Part shown: piece after piece, positions 60,646 through 64,000 of the stretch | Numbering within the stretch: the stretch's first letter is position 1 | Layout: every line of letters begins with the position of its first letter | Origin: Streptomyces naganishii JCM 4654 | Lineage (GTDB): Bacteria > Actinomycetota > Actinomycetes > Streptomycetales > Streptomycetaceae | Direction of reading: 5' to 3' | DNA: 64,000 bases | NCBI RefSeq assembly: GCF_014650575.1 | Contig: NZ_BMVF01000001.1 | Coordinates: forward strand, 310,001-374,000 | The notes under the pieces: generated by a model | Told to the model about the DNA's origin: nothing | Seen by the model: only the letters and a program-made list of their open reading frames with translations | Databases searched by the model: none | Translations under genes and position numbers: made by a program

Positions 60646-61371
60646 ATGACCACTGCCTCCGCCCCCGCATCCGGCCCCCAGCCCGCCGTCCCCTACGGCA
60701 CTCCCGACGCCCCCCGCATCGCCGTACGCGGCGAGGCCCACCTCGAAGTCGACCCGGAGATAGCCCGCATCGGCATCACCGTCACCGCCCGCGGCAAGGA
60801 CCGCCGTTCCGCCCTCGACGACCTCACCCGGCGCAACGCGGCCGTCGTCGACCTCGTCAAGACGTACGGAACGGCCGTCGAACGCCTCGAGACCGGCGCC
60901 TTCTCCATCACCCCCGAACTCACCCGCCATGGACGCGGCGAACGCGTGCGCACCTACCAGGGCACCGTCCACCTCACCGCCGAACTCTCCGACTTCACCG
61001 CGCTCGGCGAACTCACCACCCGACTGGCCGACTTGGAACTCACCCGGGTGGACGGCCCCTGGTGGGCCCTGCGCCCGCAGTCGCCCGCTCACCGGGAGGC
61101 CCGCCGGCAGGCCGTCCACGAGGCCGTCCAGCGCGCCCGGGAGTACGCCGAGGCGCTCGGTGCCACCCTCGCCGCGCTCGTCGAAGTCGCCGACATCGGG
61201 GCGGAGAACGCCCAGCCGTACCCGGCCGCCCCCGGACGCATGCGGGCCATGGCCGGCTACGGCGCCGCGGCTCCCGAGGAGGGCGCGGCACCCCTCGACC
61301 TCGAACCGCAACGCCAGCACGTCTACGCGCAACTCAACGCGCGATTCACCATGACACCGCCCAGACTGTGA
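60646..61371 (+). CDS. SIMPL-domain (DUF541) protein
   Basis: The 241-residue product carries IAVRGEAHLEVDPEIARIGITVTARGKDRRSALDDL, ITPELTRHGRGERVRTYQGTVHLTAEL and AHREARRQAVHEAVQRAREYAEALG, the regular SIMPL/DUF541 pattern. Unlike many family members it has no signal peptide, so it is probably cytosolic. Function unknown. It is divergent from the nucleotidase gene. Confidence 0.85.
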   Translation: MTTASAPASGPQPAVPYGTPDAPRIAVRGEAHLEVDPEIARIGITVTARGKDRRSALDDLTRRNAAVVDLVKTYGTAVERLETGAFSITPELTRHGRGERVRTYQGTVHLTAELSDFTALGELTTRLADLELTRVDGPWWALRPQSPAHREARRQAVHEAVQRAREYAEALGATLAALVEVADIGAENAQPYPAAPGRMRAMAGYGAAAPEEGAAPLDLEPQRQHVYAQLNARFTMTPPRL

Positions 61372-61458
61372 AGTGCGGCAAACTCCGAGCGAACGTGCGA
61401 ACGCTCATCGGAGCAGCGCCCCGCACAATTCAACAGTTGTCAATAACCTTTCACTCAA

Positions 61459-61478
61459 CGGTTGTTGAGCAGTCACCC
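61459..61478 (+). promoter_or_regulatory. 20-bp element shared with the 4334-4353 site
   Basis: ACGGTTGTTGAGCAGTCACC lies 42 bases upstream of the pyk ATG in an AT-richer stretch. Just upstream at about 61429-61439 is a related CAACAGTTGTCAA, so there are two CAACnGTTG copies in tandem. It could be a -35 region plus a regulator site; the regulator is unknown. Confidence 0.45.
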
Positions 61479-61520
61479 GGCACCGAATCTCTACCGAGCG
61501 GTAAGGCCTAGGCTCACATC

Positions 61521-62957
61521 ATGCGCCGAGCAAAGATCGTCTGTACCCTGGGACCCGCCACCGACACGTACGACCGGATCAAAGCGCTGGTCGACGCGGG
61601 AATGGACGTGGCCCGTTTCAACCTCAGCCACGGCACCTACGCCGAGCACGAGGCCCGGTACCGGCGCGTGCGCAAGGCCGCAGACGAGACCGGCCGCAGC
61701 GTCGGCATCCTCGCCGACCTTCAGGGCCCGAAGATCCGGCTGGGCCGCTTCCGCGAGGGGCCCGTACTCCTCGAACGCGGCGACACCTTCACCATCACCG
61801 TCGAGGAAGGCGTCGAGGGCGACCGTCACGTCTGCGGAACCACCTACGCCGGTCTCGCCGAGGACGTCACGCCCGGCGAGCGCGTCCTCGTCGACGACGG
61901 CAAGGTCGCCCTCGAGGTCACCGCGGTCGACGGCCCGCGCGTGCGGACCAGGGTGGTCGAGGGCGGGGTGATCTCCGACCACAAGGGGATCAACCTCCCC
62001 GGCGTCGCCGTGTCCGTCCCGGCCCTGTCCAAGAAGGACGAGGACGACCTGCGGTGGGCCCTGCACACCGGGTTCGACGTCATCGCGCTGTCCTTCGTGC
62101 GCAGCGGACGCGACGTCCTCGACGTCCACCGCGTCATGGACGACCAGGGCCGTCGCCTCCCCGTCTGGGCGAAGATCGAGAAGCCGCAGGCGGTCGAGGC
62201 CCTCGACGACATCGTCGCCGCCTTCGACGGGATCATGGTCGCCCGCGGCGACCTCGGCGTCGAGATGCCCCTGGAGCAGGTCCCCATCGTCCAGAAGCGC
62301 GCGATCAAGCTGGCCAGGCGCAATGCCAAGCCGGTGATCGTCGCCACCCAGATGCTCGACTCCATGATCGGCAACTCGCGTCCGACGCGCGCGGAGGCCT
62401 CGGACGTGGCCAACGCGGTCATCGACGGCACGGACGCGGTGACGCTGTCCGGCGAGACGAGCGTGGGCAAGTACCCCGTCGAGACCGTGCGCACCATGTC
62501 CAAGATCGTCGCGGCCGCCGAGGAGGACATCCTCGCCAAGGGCCTCGCCCCGCTGACCGACCGCAACAAGCCCCGCACCCAGGGCGGCGCCGTCGCCCGC
62601 GCGGCCGCCGAGATCGGCGACTTCCTCGGGGCCAGGTTCCTGGTCGCCTTCACCCAGTCGGGCGACACCGCCCGCCGCCTCTCCCGTTACCGCTCGCCCA
62701 TCCCGCTCCTGGCCTTCACCCCGGAGCCGGCCACCCGCTCCCAGCTCAGCGCGACCTGGGGCGTGGAGACCTTCCTCGGCCCCCGGGTGAACTCCACGGA
62801 CGCGATGGTCGCCCAGGTGGACGAACTCCTCCTCAGGTACGGCCGCTGCGAGAAGGGTGACGTGGTCGTCATCACGGCGGGCTCCCCTCCCGGGGTGGCC
62901 GGCTCCACGAACATGGTCCGGGTCCACCACATCGGCGAGGACGACACCCCCAGGTAG
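61521..62957 (+). CDS. pyk: pyruvate kinase
   Basis: The 478-residue glycolytic enzyme converts PEP and ADP to pyruvate and ATP. The active-site motifs are intact: KIVCTLGPAT, FNLSHGTYAEHE, KIEKPQAVEALDDI (catalytic Lys), GIMVARGDLGVEMP, VIVATQMLDSMI and DGTDAVTLSGETSVGKYPVE. Length is normal. A TAGGCT hexamer ends 7 bases before the ATG, so transcription may start very near the start codon. A 23-bp perfect hairpin follows. Confidence 0.96.
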   Translation: MRRAKIVCTLGPATDTYDRIKALVDAGMDVARFNLSHGTYAEHEARYRRVRKAADETGRSVGILADLQGPKIRLGRFREGPVLLERGDTFTITVEEGVEGDRHVCGTTYAGLAEDVTPGERVLVDDGKVALEVTAVDGPRVRTRVVEGGVISDHKGINLPGVAVSVPALSKKDEDDLRWALHTGFDVIALSFVRSGRDVLDVHRVMDDQGRRLPVWAKIEKPQAVEALDDIVAAFDGIMVARGDLGVEMPLEQVPIVQKRAIKLARRNAKPVIVATQMLDSMIGNSRPTRAEASDVANAVIDGTDAVTLSGETSVGKYPVETVRTMSKIVAAAEEDILAKGLAPLTDRNKPRTQGGAVARAAAEIGDFLGARFLVAFTQSGDTARRLSRYRSPIPLLAFTPEPATRSQLSATWGVETFLGPRVNSTDAMVAQVDELLLRYGRCEKGDVVVITAGSPPGVAGSTNMVRVHHIGEDDTPR

Positions 62958-62976
62958 CGGCCGCTCGCGGCGGCAG

Positions 62977-63026
62977 GCAGCGAAAAGCGGAGGACCACGC
63001 GAACGTGGTCCTCCGCTTTTCGCTGC
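62977..63026. terminator. bidirectional terminator of pyk and tRNA-Leu
   Basis: A perfect 23-bp stem (arms 62977-62999 and 63004-63026) with a CGAA loop. The 3' arm contains CTTTTCG, giving a short T run on the plus strand and likewise on the minus strand. It starts 20 bases after the pyk stop and touches the 3' end of the oppositely oriented tRNA gene. Confidence 0.9.
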
Positions 63027-63027
63027 G

Positions 63028-63110
63028 TGCCGGGTGCGGGATTCGAACCCGCAAGCCCTCACAGGCAGAGGTGTTTGAGACCTCCGTGTATACCGTTCCA
63101 CCAACCCGGC
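63028..63110 (-). tRNA. tRNA-Leu (anticodon CAA)
   Basis: The 83-base minus-strand gene folds as a class II tRNA: acceptor GCCGGGU/ACCCGGC with discriminator A, a D-arm with GGUGGAACGGUA, anticodon stem GAGGU/ACCUC with loop CUCAAAC (anticodon CAA, reads UUG), a long variable arm typical of Leu, and T-arm GCGGGUUCGAAUCCCGC. The CCA end is not encoded. This is not bldA, which has anticodon UAA. Confidence 0.95.
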
Positions 63111-63135
63111 CGGGCACTGCGGTGAGTGTACCGGG

Positions 63136-63165
63136 TGAGCCCGGGTGCTCGCCTCTGGGTAGGCT
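63136..63165 (+). promoter_or_regulatory. possible promoter of the ANTAR regulator gene
   Basis: TGAGCC and TAGGCT are separated by 18 bases, resembling the vegetative (HrdB-type) Streptomyces promoter, 46 bases upstream of the GTG at 63212. Confidence 0.4.
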
Positions 63166-63211
63166 GCATAAGCAGCAGTACCTGCCCCGCCCTGGAACAA
63201 GGAGCGCCCCC

Positions 63212-63886
63212 GTGACCGCCGAGTCGCCGCAGCCCGTTGACGTGTCCGACGACGACAAGTCGCATGTGCCTCCGCTGACGACCCGTGTCGTCATCGCGGA
63301 GGACGAGGCGCTGATCCGGCTGGACCTCAAAGAGATGCTCGAGGAGGAGGGGTACGCCGTCGTCGGCGAGGCGGGCGACGGCGAGCGGGCCGTCGAACTC
63401 GCCCGGGAGCACCGGCCGGACCTCGTCATCCTCGACGTGAAGATGCCCAAGCTCGACGGGATCTCGGCGGCGGAGAAGATCGCCGAGGAGCGGATCGCGC
63501 CGGTGCTGATGCTGACCGCGTTCTCCCAGCGCGACCTGGTGGAGCGGGCGCGGGACGCCGGGGCGATGGCGTATCTGGTGAAGCCGTTCAGCAAGAGCGA
63601 CGTGGTGCCGGCGATCGAGATGGCGGTCTCGCGGTTCACGGAGCTGAAGGAGCTGGAGAAGGAGGTCGCGGACCTCTCGCAGCGGCTGGAGACGCGCAAG
63701 CTGGTGGACCGCGCGAAGTCGGTCCTGCAGACGGAGTACGGGCTGACGGAGCCGGCCGCGTTCCGGTGGATCCAGAAGACGTCGATGGACCGCCGCATGT
63801 CGATGCAGCAGGTCGCGGAGGCCGTCATCCAGGACAGCGAGGAGAAGAAGGCCGCGAAGGGCGGGGACAAGTCCGACAAGGGCTGA
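63212..63886 (+). CDS. response regulator with ANTAR RNA-binding output domain (PdtaR-like)
   Basis: The 224-residue product has a receiver domain (residues about 28-145) with acidic pocket VVIAEDEALIRLD, phosphoacceptor Asp in LVILDVKMPKLDG, LTAFSQ and LVKPFSKSD. A coiled-coil linker leads to a C-terminal ANTAR domain (RKLVDRAKSVLQTEYGLTE..AFRWIQKTSMDRR). ANTAR proteins bind paired hairpins in nascent RNA and prevent termination. No histidine kinase gene is adjacent; in mycobacteria the partner PdtaS is unlinked. GTG 63212 follows AAGGAG. The C-terminus is Lys-rich. Confidence 0.92.
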   Translation: MTAESPQPVDVSDDDKSHVPPLTTRVVIAEDEALIRLDLKEMLEEEGYAVVGEAGDGERAVELAREHRPDLVILDVKMPKLDGISAAEKIAEERIAPVLMLTAFSQRDLVERARDAGAMAYLVKPFSKSDVVPAIEMAVSRFTELKELEKEVADLSQRLETRKLVDRAKSVLQTEYGLTEPAAFRWIQKTSMDRRMSMQQVAEAVIQDSEEKKAAKGGDKSDKG

Positions 63887-63905
63887 GTGCCGCCCGCACC
63901 GGTCC

Positions 63906-63950
63906 ACGCACGAGGGCCCGCACCCCTTCCGGGTGCGGGCCCTCGTGCGT
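63906..63950. terminator. bidirectional terminator
   Basis: A perfect 20-bp stem (63906-63925 with 63931-63950) and a 5-base loop lie between the ANTAR regulator gene and the converging gene whose end is at 63968. Confidence 0.88.
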
Positions 63951-63967
63951 CGTGCCTCGCTGGTCCT

Positions 63968-64000
63968 CTAGTCCTCGCCGAGGTAGGCCTTGCGGACGGA
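63968..64000 (-). CDS. LivF-like ABC transporter ATPase, last codons
   Basis: Read on the minus strand the last codons give SVRKAYLGED followed by TAG at 63968-63970. The VRKAYLGE ending is typical of LivF, the second ATP-binding protein of branched-chain amino-acid ABC importers, and from memory such an operon lies next to this regulator in S. coelicolor. Only ten codons are visible, so the call rests on this C-terminal motif and its position behind a terminator. Confidence 0.6.
   Translation of the reverse strand, partial: SVRKAYLGED

Noticed and set aside
61383..61413. CTCCGA..TCGGAG inverted repeat after the SIMPL gene
   Set aside because: The stem is short and interrupted, and it is much weaker than the other terminators in the window.
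63028..63110. bldA tRNA
   Set aside because: The anticodon is CAA, not UAA; this is an ordinary tRNA-Leu for UUG codons.

Overview
The window is a very GC-rich chromosomal segment of an actinobacterium, almost certainly Streptomyces. The signs are near-universal G/C third codon positions, frequent GTG starts, ATGA/GTGA stop-start overlaps, only one TTA codon noticed in the genes, and the neighbourhood hisDCBHA-hisF-hisI-trpE-trpCMBA-lgt-gltBD-pyk-ANTAR regulator. From memory this matches the his/trp/glt/pyk region of the Streptomyces coelicolor chromosome read in the opposite direction. No insertion sequence, prophage, CRISPR array or rRNA was seen.

Layout. 1-6088: the end of an ABC exporter, a membrane protein, and a minus-strand block (YbaK-type deacylase, Lon-substrate-binding protein, a hypothetical, a repeat-rich membrane protein). 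6320-14230: histidine genes hisD-hisC-hisB-(small membrane protein)-hisH-priA-ridA-hisF, a decayed MFS gene, a DinB-like protein on the other strand, then hisI. 14242-21517: trpE, three small membrane proteins, and trpC-trpM-trpB-trpA. PriA (HisA/TrpF) links the two pathways. 21592-23469: a membrane-anchored DsbA-like thioredoxin and lgt. 23577-30714: a six-gene minus-strand operon with four consecutive ADP-ribosylglycohydrolase paralogues, a family III CoA-transferase that carries the TTA codon, and a CitE-like lyase. It diverges from a VIT-family transporter gene across a region with two iron-box-like sequences. 32117-38168: glutamate synthase gltBD with a strong GlnR-like box upstream. 38283-39008: a VWA/TerF-like protein.

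39068-49616 is the most distinctive region. It is a compact set of orthologues of the mycobacterial KstR2 regulon (fadE32, fadE31, ipdF, kstR2, fadA6, ipdC, ipdB, ipdA, echA20 and two SDR genes). These genes degrade the last two steroid rings (HIP catabolism). Gene order and relative strands mirror Mycobacterium tuberculosis, but fadD3, fadE30 and fadE33 are missing. Both divergent promoters carry a near-identical 16-bp palindrome that fits the KstR2 motif.

49657-64000: a zinc metallopeptidase, chorismate mutase, a 0.96-kb GC-rich repeat array, aminopeptidase N, an NmrA-like protein, a decarboxylase/N-monooxygenase pair resembling DesA/DesB of siderophore synthesis, a Tat-exported 5'-nucleotidase, a SIMPL protein, pyruvate kinase, tRNA-Leu(CAA), an ANTAR response regulator and the last codons of a livF-like gene. 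Several long intergenic gaps (15721-16408, 43878-44347, 51028-51989) hold degenerate GC-rich repeats and no convincing gene.
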